Source: Anoxybacillus tengchongensis (GTDB lineage: Bacteria > Bacillota > Bacilli > Bacillales > Anoxybacillaceae). From it: DNA of 64,000 nucleotides. The stretch spans positions 363,391 through 427,390 of the forward strand of contig NZ_JACHES010000001.1 in assembly GCF_014201585.1 (NCBI RefSeq). Direction: 5' to 3'. The notes under the pieces are model-generated. The model was not told where the DNA came from. It did not search any database and saw only the letters and a list, made by a program, of their open reading frames with translations. Shown in pieces: positions 56,939 to 64,000 of this stretch. Made by a program: the position numbers and the translations under genes. The first letter of the stretch is position 1. Each line of letters opens with the position of its first letter.

Positions 56939-57343
56939 ATGAAAAAATGTTTTTTTGTATTTAGCATTTTGTTTCTCTCTGCTTGCGGTGTATCAAAAGC
57001 GGATGAACGATATAAAGAGGGAGAAACCATCGCGTACGAAGTTGTAACAGGCGAACAGCTTCCACCACATGTAAAAGCGTTATATGATAAACAACATAAA
57101 CAATTTAAAGTGTACACGGTTCAACAAGATGACATGACGTATGCGATCATTCATCTCGGAGAAAGAAAAACAGGAGGATATGGGGTTGAAGTTACCGAGG
57201 TCCGATATAAAAAAGGCAAAGCAATCGTCTATTATAAAGAACAAAAGCCAGCACCAGATGCAATCGTTACACAAGCGTTAACGTATCCGAAAGTCGCTAT
57301 AAAAATAAAAACAGCGATTCCGATCGAAATAAAGAAAAAATAA
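56939..57343 (+). CDS. Lipoprotein with PrcB-like C-terminal domain
   Basis: 134 aa. Signal with lipobox LSACGVSKAD. The C-terminal part (YAIIHLGERKTGGYGVEVTE; VRYKKGKAIVYYKE; VTQALTYPKVAIKI) fits the PrcB_C domain pattern G.R.TGGY.V. AAGGAGA precedes ATG 56939. Divergent from the oxidase and convergent with the CrtI-like gene. Function unknown. Confidence 0.75.
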   Translation: MKKCFFVFSILFLSACGVSKADERYKEGETIAYEVVTGEQLPPHVKALYDKQHKQFKVYTVQQDDMTYAIIHLGERKTGGYGVEVTEVRYKKGKAIVYYKEQKPAPDAIVTQALTYPKVAIKIKTAIPIEIKKK

Positions 57344-57365
57344 GCCCTATGCTTCATGCATAGAG

Positions 57366-58826
57366 CTATTTGACCATAGCAATCGCATCCGCCACGATCC
57401 ACCCTGATAACGCGCAACTAAGCGAGCCTGCACCAGGAAATACAGTATCTCCGCAAAGCCAAAGGCCTTCGACATTCGTTTGTGGTGTATGCGTGGACAA
57501 CAAACTGAAGGGACCGTTTGGAATATAGCCACCTACTTTTCCGAACGCACGGTGTGTAAATCGAGCAAATGTCACAGGTGTACCGATCAATTGGACATGT
57601 ATGTTTGTCAAAGGAAATGTCTCATGAACGTGCTTTAGTATATGTTTTGCAAGCACGTTTTTCTTTTTATCGTACGCATCGCGATCCCACCAGCGAAGCG
57701 GGTCGGTATGCGTTGAAATCGTAATGGAACGCTTTCCTAAAGGTGCCATTTGTCGATCGAACGGTGCGGAAGTGGACAATAGAAATTGATTGCCTTCACT
57801 CATCGGTTTTGTTTTGTCAATGATAAATTGATGGTATAAGCTATCTGTTTGGAAATCATCGTCCACTCCCATGTAAATCGTAAACGCTCCCCAAGCCGGG
57901 CGCTTTTTTTCTTTTTCTTCGCGAATAGAAAATGAGCGTTTAATAGAATCATCTAAAATGGCAAAAATACTATGGACAGAGCCGTTAAATACAACATGTT
58001 TCGCTTCGTATGTTTGTTTTCGATTTGTCGTCACAAGCCAATGGCGCTCTTTGCGAATGGAAATGACTTTCTCACGCATCCGTAGTTCTCCGCCAAGTTG
58101 TTTGTAACGTTGTGCAAGTGCATGAACAACGGTTGCGAGACCGCCCTCAACGTAAAATGCACCGCGATGAAAGATGCTTAAGGCAACGGCGCCAAGTAAA
58201 GCAGGACAATGTTCAATCGTTGTTTGCACACTATCAACGAGTTGGCCGTTTAAAAAAGCGATAAACGTCTCGTCGCGAATGCCATAATGTTGCAGGCGTT
58301 TTGCAATCGATTGAAATAAAAACGGTGTGGCGCTCAATAATTTTCGATCTGCTTTTTGTATCACTTCGAATATATGTTTCATCGTTTTTGGTGGGATCAT
58401 CGGTCGTTTATATATAAAAGAAAGGAGTGCATCTGCAAGAGAAAACATTTCTTCAAAAAAACGGACGATGGCTCCGCTATCTTTTGGAAACTGTAGGGCA
58501 ATTTCTTCGAACCAACGCTCTTTTTGTTGGTAATAGCGAATCGTCCGCTCAGAAAAGTGTACATCCATCACGGTGTGTAATGAATGAACAGGAGGGACAG
58601 ACATATCGAGTTCATGAAATAGTTGCGAAAATATGCCCCCTTCTTCAAAACCCATACCGAGTGTCGCTCCTGCTTGAAAGCGAAACGATTGCCGTTCAAA
58701 TTTTCCTGCGCATCCGCCGAGTTCGTTTGCGGCTTCAAGCGTCAATGTGCGATATCCTTTTTTCGCAAGAAGGGCGCTTGTCGTTATTCCGCCAAATCCT
58801 GTTCCAACGATTATGACATCGTACAA
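57366..58826 (-). CDS. FAD-dependent oxidoreductase of the phytoene desaturase (CrtI)/carotene isomerase family
   Basis: ~486 aa. N-terminal dinucleotide motif YDVIIVGTGFGGITTSALLA, then LEAANELGGCAGKFERQ; C-terminal LWLCGDTVFPGAGSLSCALS is the second FAD-binding motif. TTG 58826 lies 9 nt after AAGAAGG; GTG 58835 is the alternative. A 120-codon longer open frame upstream overlaps the photolyase gene and is not credible. No crtB/crtM gene is adjacent, so the substrate (carotenoid or other polyene) is open. Divergent from the photolyase gene. Confidence 0.85.
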   Translation of the reverse strand: MYDVIIVGTGFGGITTSALLAKKGYRTLTLEAANELGGCAGKFERQSFRFQAGATLGMGFEEGGIFSQLFHELDMSVPPVHSLHTVMDVHFSERTIRYYQQKERWFEEIALQFPKDSGAIVRFFEEMFSLADALLSFIYKRPMIPPKTMKHIFEVIQKADRKLLSATPFLFQSIAKRLQHYGIRDETFIAFLNGQLVDSVQTTIEHCPALLGAVALSIFHRGAFYVEGGLATVVHALAQRYKQLGGELRMREKVISIRKERHWLVTTNRKQTYEAKHVVFNGSVHSIFAILDDSIKRSFSIREEKEKKRPAWGAFTIYMGVDDDFQTDSLYHQFIIDKTKPMSEGNQFLLSTSAPFDRQMAPLGKRSITISTHTDPLRWWDRDAYDKKKNVLAKHILKHVHETFPLTNIHVQLIGTPVTFARFTHRAFGKVGGYIPNGPFSLLSTHTPQTNVEGLWLCGDTVFPGAGSLSCALSGWIVADAIAMVK

Positions 58827-58915
58827 TATAGTCACCTTCTTTTTTCTTTTTATTATACAATCATTGAACAAATATTGTACAATGAAAGTGTGTAAAAGAT
58901 GAAAGGATGGGATAC

Positions 58916-60313
58916 ATGCATACAGCAGTTGTTTGGTTTCGCCGAGATTTTCGTCTGCACGATCATACAGCGCTCGTGCACGCGCTTCATTGGGCGAAAG
59001 AAAGACAAGGGAAACTTCTTTTTTTCTTTCACTTTGACCCTTATTTTGCAAAAGAACGCACGTATCACCATGAATATTTTTTTCAAACAGTAGAGCAGTT
59101 TCGACAAACGTTGCGTCAACAATATGGGATACATGTACACATTTTGTATGGAGATATTGATGATGTATTTGTTCGACTAATTCGTTGTACACGGATGAAT
59201 GCCGTATTTTTTAATAAAGACGAAGTCGGGCGAGGAAAAGAGCGGGACGATTACGTTCAGGCGTTGTTACAAAAGCATGGGGTGGAAGTGTATACATATG
59301 ATGATGCCCATATGCACGGCGCATTTGATGTGAAAAAAGCAGACGGAACTCCTTATAAAGTATATACACCATATTATCGTGCTTGGCGGAAACGTCCGAA
59401 ACGTTTTCCTATTTCCGTTGACAGCGATTTGTTGCGCATGCATATGTTACACATCACACCGCTTTCGGAAGATGATGAGCGCACGTTTGCGATGTGGCTT
59501 GCGCAATGTACAAAGTACTGGGAACGTACGAGCGAACAAGATGCGTTTATCGCGTTACAACAGTTTATTGAAATAGCTCTTCCACATTATGACAAAAAGC
59601 GCGATATTCCAAGCGTTGCGGGAACGAGTCGATTATCCCCACATTTAAAAACAGGGACGATTTCGATTCGGACAGTGTTTCATGCTGTTGCGCAACAATT
59701 TGGCAATGGCTATGACGAAGCGGTAGAAACATATATAAAAGAATTAGCTTGGCGCGATTTTTACCATATGATTTACGCGCATTTTCCATTTACAAAAACA
59801 GAAGCGTTTATAGAAAAATATCGCCATCTTCCATGGTCACGCGATAATGAACGGTTTCAAGCTTGGAAAGAAGGAAAAACAGGTTTTCCACTTGTTGATG
59901 CGGGGATGCGCCAATTAAAAGAAGAAGGGTGGATGCATAATCGTCTTCGTATGATCGTGGCGTCGTTTTTAACAAAAGATTATTTGATCGATTGGCGCAT
60001 GGGCGAGCAATATTTTCAGCGCATGTTAATTGACTATGATGAAGCATCAAATATCGGAGGGTGGCAATGGGCTGCTTCTGTTGGGACGGATGCCGTACCG
60101 TATTTTCGCGTCTTTAATCCGATTGAACAGTCGAAAAAATTCGACCCAGACGGCACATATATTCGCACATATGTTCATGAACTTGCTTCTTTCCCTTCGC
60201 GACATATTCATGAACCGTGGAAAAGCAACCTCAATATCGATTATCCTGCGCCGACAGTCGATCATCGACTGCAACGCCAACGTGCGATTGCGTTATTTCA
60301 GATAAATGAGTGA
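58916..60313 (+). CDS. phr: Deoxyribodipyrimidine photolyase
   Basis: 465 aa class I CPD photolyase. N-terminal AVVWFRRDFRLHDHTALVHA antenna domain; C-terminal FAD domain with KELAWRDFYHMIYAHFPF, WKEGKTGFPLVDAGMRQLKE, WMHNRLRMIVASFLTKD and DEASNIGGWQWAASVGTD. Repairs UV pyrimidine dimers using light. ATG 58916 with AAAGGATGG upstream. Terminator follows. Confidence 0.95.
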   Translation: MHTAVVWFRRDFRLHDHTALVHALHWAKERQGKLLFFFHFDPYFAKERTYHHEYFFQTVEQFRQTLRQQYGIHVHILYGDIDDVFVRLIRCTRMNAVFFNKDEVGRGKERDDYVQALLQKHGVEVYTYDDAHMHGAFDVKKADGTPYKVYTPYYRAWRKRPKRFPISVDSDLLRMHMLHITPLSEDDERTFAMWLAQCTKYWERTSEQDAFIALQQFIEIALPHYDKKRDIPSVAGTSRLSPHLKTGTISIRTVFHAVAQQFGNGYDEAVETYIKELAWRDFYHMIYAHFPFTKTEAFIEKYRHLPWSRDNERFQAWKEGKTGFPLVDAGMRQLKEEGWMHNRLRMIVASFLTKDYLIDWRMGEQYFQRMLIDYDEASNIGGWQWAASVGTDAVPYFRVFNPIEQSKKFDPDGTYIRTYVHELASFPSRHIHEPWKSNLNIDYPAPTVDHRLQRQRAIALFQINE

Positions 60314-60316
60314 GTA

Positions 60317-60352
60317 TAAAAGCCCGCTTGATGAAGTGGGCTTTTCATTTTT
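60317..60352 (+). terminator. Terminator after the photolyase gene
   Basis: AAAAGCCCGCTT and AAGTGGGCTTTT pair with one G-T around GATG and lead into T residues. Confidence 0.85.
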
Positions 60353-60499
60353 TTGCGACTAAGACGTAAGGTTTGTGAAGGATTATAAACAAAGAAAAAA
60401 GAATAGAAATAAATGTCATCTATGCTAGACATATGTCGTCAACAAAGGAATGATCGTATATTTAAGTAAGGAATAAACGAAGAAGGGACGGGAAACGAG

Positions 60500-61939
60500 A
60501 TGAGAACAGCAATCGAAAGAAAGAAGTTCTATATTAACGGTGAGTGGATCGAAGCACAGTCGTACACCAAACTTTTATCCCCGTATTCGGGCGAAGTGTT
60601 GGCGGAGATTCCGCTCGCGACAGAGCAAGATGTGAAGCGGGCGATTGCGGCAGCGTACGAAGCGCAGCGGACGATGGCAAAGATGCCAGCGCATGAGCGG
60701 GCGGCGATTTTAGAGCGAGTTGTTTTGCTATTGCAACAACGTGCGGAAGAAGCGGCCATGCTAATTGCGAAAGAAGCAGCAAAACCAATCACGACGGCTA
60801 AAGCGGAAGTAGCACGAACGATTCAAACGTACAAATTTGCTGCGGAAGAAGCGAAACGAATCTACGGAGAGACGATTCCGCTTGATGCCGCACCAGGCGG
60901 GGAGCATCGCGTCGCATTTACGATGCGAGAGCCAATTGGAGTCATTGGAGCGATTACGCCGTTTAATTTTCCAATGAACTTAGTGGCGCACAAGCTAGGT
61001 CCTGCGATTGCCTCTGGAAATACAGTTGTTCTAAAACCAGCAAGCCAAACACCGCTTTCTGCCTATTTTATCGCCAAGCTGTTTGAACAGGCAGGACTGC
61101 CAAAAGGAGCGCTGAATGTTGTGACCGGAAGCGGAAAAACGGTCGGTGACCAAATTGTCACTGACCCACGCGTGAGTATGGTGACGTTTACCGGAAGTCC
61201 AGAGGTAGGCGTTGGCATTCGCAACAAAGCCGGCTTAAAACGTGTGACGCTAGAGTTAGGGTCAAACTCCGCAGTTATCGTTGATGAACAAGTCGACGTC
61301 GACCGAATTATTCCACGGTGTGTCGTCGGTGCGTTTTCGTTTCAAGGGCAAGTGTGCATTTCGTTGCAACGCATTTATGTGCATAAAAATCGGTATAAAG
61401 AGTTCGTTGAAAAGTTTATTGAAGCGGTGAAGCAGTTGAAAGTCGGCGACCCGCTTGACCCAAGCACAGACGTTTCTGCGCTTATTTCCGAAAAAGATGT
61501 CGAGCGTTCACTACAATGGATTGAAGAGGCGAAACAAAATGGTGCTGTTGTTGCGATTGGTGGGGAGAGAAAAGGGAATATTTTGTTGCCGACCGTCATT
61601 TTAGATGCAGCACCGACAATGAAAGTATCGTGCCAAGAAGTGTTTGCGCCAATTGTATTAATTAATCAAGTGTCTTCCGTCGATGAAGCAATTGAACGAG
61701 TTAATGACTCGCGCTATGGGTTGCAAGCCGGCATATATACAGATAACGTTCATACCGCATGGGAAGCAGCGGAGAAACTGCATGTCGGCGGGGTGCTCAT
61801 TAACGATATTCCAACATTCCGCGTCGATCATATGCCGTATGGCGGGGTAAAAGAAAGCGGATTTGGACGTGAAGGCATTCGCTACGCAATAGAAGAAATG
61901 ACAGAATTAAAGCTGATTATTTTTAATCGAAATCGGTAA
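60500..61939 (+). CDS. NAD(P)-dependent aldehyde dehydrogenase
   Basis: 479 aa. ITPFNFPMNLVAHKLGPAIA holds the catalytic Asn, VTFTGSPEVGVGI the cofactor site, LELGSNSAVIVDE the general-base Glu and FSFQGQVCISLQRIYV the nucleophile Cys. It resembles the glyceraldehyde-3-phosphate/sulfolactaldehyde/lactaldehyde dehydrogenase branch (FQGQ.C.S.QR). AGAAGGGACGGG precedes the ATG. Monocistronic. Substrate not assignable. Confidence 0.94.
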   Translation: MRTAIERKKFYINGEWIEAQSYTKLLSPYSGEVLAEIPLATEQDVKRAIAAAYEAQRTMAKMPAHERAAILERVVLLLQQRAEEAAMLIAKEAAKPITTAKAEVARTIQTYKFAAEEAKRIYGETIPLDAAPGGEHRVAFTMREPIGVIGAITPFNFPMNLVAHKLGPAIASGNTVVLKPASQTPLSAYFIAKLFEQAGLPKGALNVVTGSGKTVGDQIVTDPRVSMVTFTGSPEVGVGIRNKAGLKRVTLELGSNSAVIVDEQVDVDRIIPRCVVGAFSFQGQVCISLQRIYVHKNRYKEFVEKFIEAVKQLKVGDPLDPSTDVSALISEKDVERSLQWIEEAKQNGAVVAIGGERKGNILLPTVILDAAPTMKVSCQEVFAPIVLINQVSSVDEAIERVNDSRYGLQAGIYTDNVHTAWEAAEKLHVGGVLINDIPTFRVDHMPYGGVKESGFGREGIRYAIEEMTELKLIIFNRNR

Positions 61940-61955
61940 AGATTGGAACTCTCGG

Positions 61956-61987
61956 CTCTTGTCATTCCAAACAAGAGCCATTTTAAC
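61956..61987. terminator. Terminator after the aldehyde dehydrogenase gene
   Basis: GGCTCTTGT and ACAAGAGCC form a perfect 9-bp stem around an 8-nt loop, followed by ATTTT. It overlaps the end of the convergent Uma2 gene. Confidence 0.85.
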
Positions 61988-62552
61988 GCCATTCAAATAC
62001 ATACTCTAGTGGAATAGCTAAGTCCTTAAATTGTGCAGAATGTAATGTGTCTCGTTGTCCGTATGTGGCGTGTCGTTGATACGCACCTTCGTGCAAACCG
62101 TACACATGAATCATTTTGTTAGCAGTATCAACAATCCAATATTCGGTAATTCGATAGTGTTGGTAAGTATAAAATTTTTCGTTGTAGTCTTTTAAAGCGG
62201 TTGAAGGGGATAATACTTCGACAACAAGCGTAGGCGGTCCGTAACATCCTTTTTTAACAATTTGTTTTTTATTGCAAATAACTGCAATATCGGGCTGAAC
62301 AATATCATCAGGGATTTCATACGTGTCATGTTTGCTAAGGAATACATCAAATGGTGCCATAAAAACATAACAATGTTTATTTTGAAAAAAATGGCGCAAT
62401 GCAAAATATAATTCTCCCACTACAAATTGATGTTCCGAAGATGGAGCAGGTGTCATATTATATGGTTTTCCATTTATCAATTCCCAGCGACCTTCCCATG
62501 TTTTCCAGTCGGCGTAAGAGTAAATTTTGTTCGAGTCAGGGATATTACCCAT
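61983..62552 (-). CDS. Uma2-family (DUF820) putative nuclease-fold protein, second copy
   Basis: 189 aa. WELINGKPYNMTPAPSSEHQ, DDIVQPDIAVICNKKQIV, PPTLVVEVLSPSTALKDYNE and TEYWIVDTANKMI give the same motif order as the protein at 37021-37602. ATG 62552 with GAGGGTGA upstream; the longer frame is not supported. Function unknown. Confidence 0.85.
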   Translation of the reverse strand: MGNIPDSNKIYSYADWKTWEGRWELINGKPYNMTPAPSSEHQFVVGELYFALRHFFQNKHCYVFMAPFDVFLSKHDTYEIPDDIVQPDIAVICNKKQIVKKGCYGPPTLVVEVLSPSTALKDYNEKFYTYQHYRITEYWIVDTANKMIHVYGLHEGAYQRHATYGQRDTLHSAQFKDLAIPLEYVFEWR

Positions 62553-62640
62553 TGTTTCACCCTCTTTTTTTAAAAAATATGTTTGGTTACAATTTAAGTT
62601 TAACAAAAGAAATTAATAGAGTGTAGGGGGAGGACTGTCC

Positions 62641-63564
62641 TTGAACATGTTCATCCACATTGTTGTTGATGTGATTTTGCCGTTGTTTTTATTGATTGGA
62701 GCAGGGGCTTATTTACATCGGTTGTTTCATTTAGACATGAATACATTATCGAAAATTACGACGTATTTTTTGCTTCCAGCGGTTGGATTTGTGAACGTTT
62801 ATGAAAGTGACATGAACAGCGATGTATTGTTCAGAGTTCTTTTCTTTCTTGTCTTACAAGCTGGGATGCTCGTCGTCCTTAGTGCGATGATGACAAAATG
62901 GCTAAAGCTCGATCGCAGCTTAGGAGCGACGTTTCAAAATACAATTGTACTTAACAATTCCGGAAATTTTGGCATTCCAGTAAGCCAACTGGTGTTTCGT
63001 CACGAACCGTTAGGTTTGTCCGTACAAATTTTTGTGACTATTTTCCAAAATTTTTTAACGAATACATATGGGTTGTTTCAATTTATTTCTGCCAGTGAAA
63101 ATAAAGGGAAAATGACTCGTGAATTTTTGAAAAATCCAATTATTTATGCGCTAATCCTTGGTGTTATTTGTCGATTTTTCCATATTTCAATTCCTTCGTT
63201 TATTTGGCATCCACTTGAACATGTAGCCGATGCCTTTTTAGCGATTGCTTTGCTGACGTTAGGTGCTCAACTTGCCTATATGAATATGAAACGTATTCCG
63301 CGTCTCATGTTTGTAACGATTGGCAGTCGCCTTATTTTATCTCCTATGATTGCTTTTTTGATCATTTTGATTTTACATATCAAAGGGACGACAGCCCAAG
63401 CGCTGCTCATTGCTAGTGCATATCCTTGTTCTCGAAATACGGCGTTGTATGCATTACAATACAACCATCATCCAGAATATGCAGCTCAAGCTGTATTTTT
63501 ATCTACCTTGCTTAGTCCGTTGACGGTAGCGAGTGTGATTGGTTTTGCGCATTTGTATTTTTGA
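62641..63564 (+). CDS. AEC-family (auxin efflux carrier-like) transporter
   Basis: 307 aa, ten membrane helices in two sets of five. IVLNNSGNFGIPVSQLVF and ALLIASAYPCSRNTALYALQ are the conserved crossing regions. Members export malonate, malate or other organic anions; substrate unknown. TTG 62641 is 7 nt after GGGGGAGGAC; ATG 62647 would have long spacing. Confidence 0.9.
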   Translation: MNMFIHIVVDVILPLFLLIGAGAYLHRLFHLDMNTLSKITTYFLLPAVGFVNVYESDMNSDVLFRVLFFLVLQAGMLVVLSAMMTKWLKLDRSLGATFQNTIVLNNSGNFGIPVSQLVFRHEPLGLSVQIFVTIFQNFLTNTYGLFQFISASENKGKMTREFLKNPIIYALILGVICRFFHISIPSFIWHPLEHVADAFLAIALLTLGAQLAYMNMKRIPRLMFVTIGSRLILSPMIAFLIILILHIKGTTAQALLIASAYPCSRNTALYALQYNHHPEYAAQAVFLSTLLSPLTVASVIGFAHLYF

Positions 63565-63640
63565 TTGTTTGCATGTACCAAAGGAGCCTTCTTTTATGGT
63601 TCATCACCAAATTTTGTGATTTAGTGACAAAAAAGAGAAA

Positions 63641-63705
63641 GCACTGACGAGATCCTGGCAATAATGTTAGTGGAGAAATCAACATTAAGGAGGTCTCGTA
63701 AGTGC
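63641..63705 (+). promoter_or_regulatory. Hairpin covering the transposase RBS and start
   Basis: GCACTGACGAGATC (63641-63654) pairs with GGTCTCGTAAGTGC (63692-63705) at 12 of 14 positions. Inside it TAATGTT (63662-63668) pairs with AACATTA (63681-63687). The distal arm includes part of AAGGAGGT and the GTG start, so read-through transcripts from outside would hide the start. Confidence 0.6.
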
Positions 63706-64000
63706 TTTCTATACCACTAGGATTGCCAGAATTTAAAGTGATTAAACAAGAACTTCATTCCTATGGTTATGCGATTCATGTAGAGAAAACAGAGACACGG
63801 GAACACTGCCCTCATTGTGGGTTTGCCACTTCCTCTGTCCACGACAGACGGACAAGAAAAGTACGGGATTTGGCGATTTTCCATCAACCCGTGTACTTGT
63901 TCGTAAAGGTAAAGCGCTATCGGTGCTGGAATTGTTCCCACGTGTTTTCTGCCTCTTTGGAATCGATTCAGCCCAATCAACATTACACCAATCGATTTTG
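63702..64000 (+). CDS. ISL3-family transposase, N-terminal part (cut by window end)
   Basis: GTG 63702 with AAGGAGGT 7 nt upstream opens a frame that stays open to the window edge (~99 codons). IHVEKTETREHCPHCGFATS and FVKVKRYRCWNCSHVF form the zinc-finger pairs (CPHC, CWNC) of ISL3 transposases; RKVRDLAIFHQPVYLFVKVK is typical. The DDE domain is outside. Confidence 0.88.
   Translation, partial: MLSIPLGLPEFKVIKQELHSYGYAIHVEKTETREHCPHCGFATSSVHDRRTRKVRDLAIFHQPVYLFVKVKRYRCWNCSHVFSASLESIQPNQHYTNRF

Larger units (their letters stand above)
63598..64000 (+). mobile_element. ISL3-family insertion sequence, left part
   Basis: Begins near GGTTCATCACCAAATTTTGT after the AEC transporter and carries the transposase start; the rest lies outside the window. 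The exact left end and inverted repeat cannot be confirmed without the right end. Confidence 0.7.

Noticed and set aside
58827..59192. 120-codon N-terminal extension of the CrtI-like gene
   Set aside because: It overlaps the photolyase gene antisense, has no family similarity and lies before the true dinucleotide-binding start; TTG 58826 with AAGAAGG explains the gene.

Overview
The window looks like the chromosome of a thermophilic or moderately thermophilic, endospore-forming member of the Bacillaceae, most like Anoxybacillus/Geobacillus. Evidence: a complete gerA-type spore germinant receptor operon, strong AGGAGG-type ribosome binding sites with frequent GTG/TTG starts, Fur, PerR, BirA and CsoR sites of Bacillus type, and IS110, IS701, IS1634 and ISL3 elements of the kind common in these genera. 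The genus is an inference from gene content; no rRNA or tRNA gene was seen.

Layout. 1-10.8 kb is core metabolism: a truncated globin-coupled chemotaxis transducer, a GGDEF/EAL protein, a Fur-controlled iron-siderophore ABC operon, a BirA-controlled bioF-bioH-bioC operon (pimeloyl-ACP branch of biotin synthesis) and convergent speD. 10.8-24.7 kb is accessory. It holds a decayed antiporter fragment, a coupled operon with a retropepsin-like protease, an IS110 element with a long structured 5' noncoding region, a MazG-like pyrophosphohydrolase coupled to a PLD-helicase, a type II restriction-modification locus (C5 methylase, PD-(D/E)XK-like nuclease, a B3-domain nuclease and an XRE regulator), a frameshifted metallopeptidase and a remnant of a nucleotidyltransferase. 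This part reads as a defence island under decay.

24.7-40.2 kb returns to housekeeping: katG behind two PerR/Fur-like boxes, uppP, a maltose acetyltransferase, a radical SAM/SPASM protein, the germinant receptor operon, an aldo/keto reductase, a polysaccharide deacetylase, a secreted TIM-barrel-like protein, a Uma2 protein, a GH32 sucrose/fructan hydrolase and a TspO-like membrane protein.

40.4-55.3 kb is a second accessory stretch: a frameshifted gene beside a Gly/Ala-rich small protein and a small membrane protein (bacteriocin/immunity-like), an IS701 remnant, a two-component system with a TVP38-like protein, a RelA/SpoT-domain protein with a small partner (possible toxSAS toxin-antitoxin pair), and the csoR-copA-copZ copper operon flanked by two directly repeated IS1634-derived remnants. 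Next comes a short-peptide gene with its own terminator, followed by a gene split by an intact IS701 element and an unusual ABC transporter; this is the best candidate for an undescribed peptide system. The stretch ends in a duplicated copZ fragment beside a multicopper oxidase.

55.3-64 kb holds the multicopper oxidase, a PrcB-like lipoprotein, a CrtI-type oxidoreductase divergent from a photolyase, an aldehyde dehydrogenase, a second Uma2 protein, an AEC transporter and the start of an ISL3 element that runs off the window.
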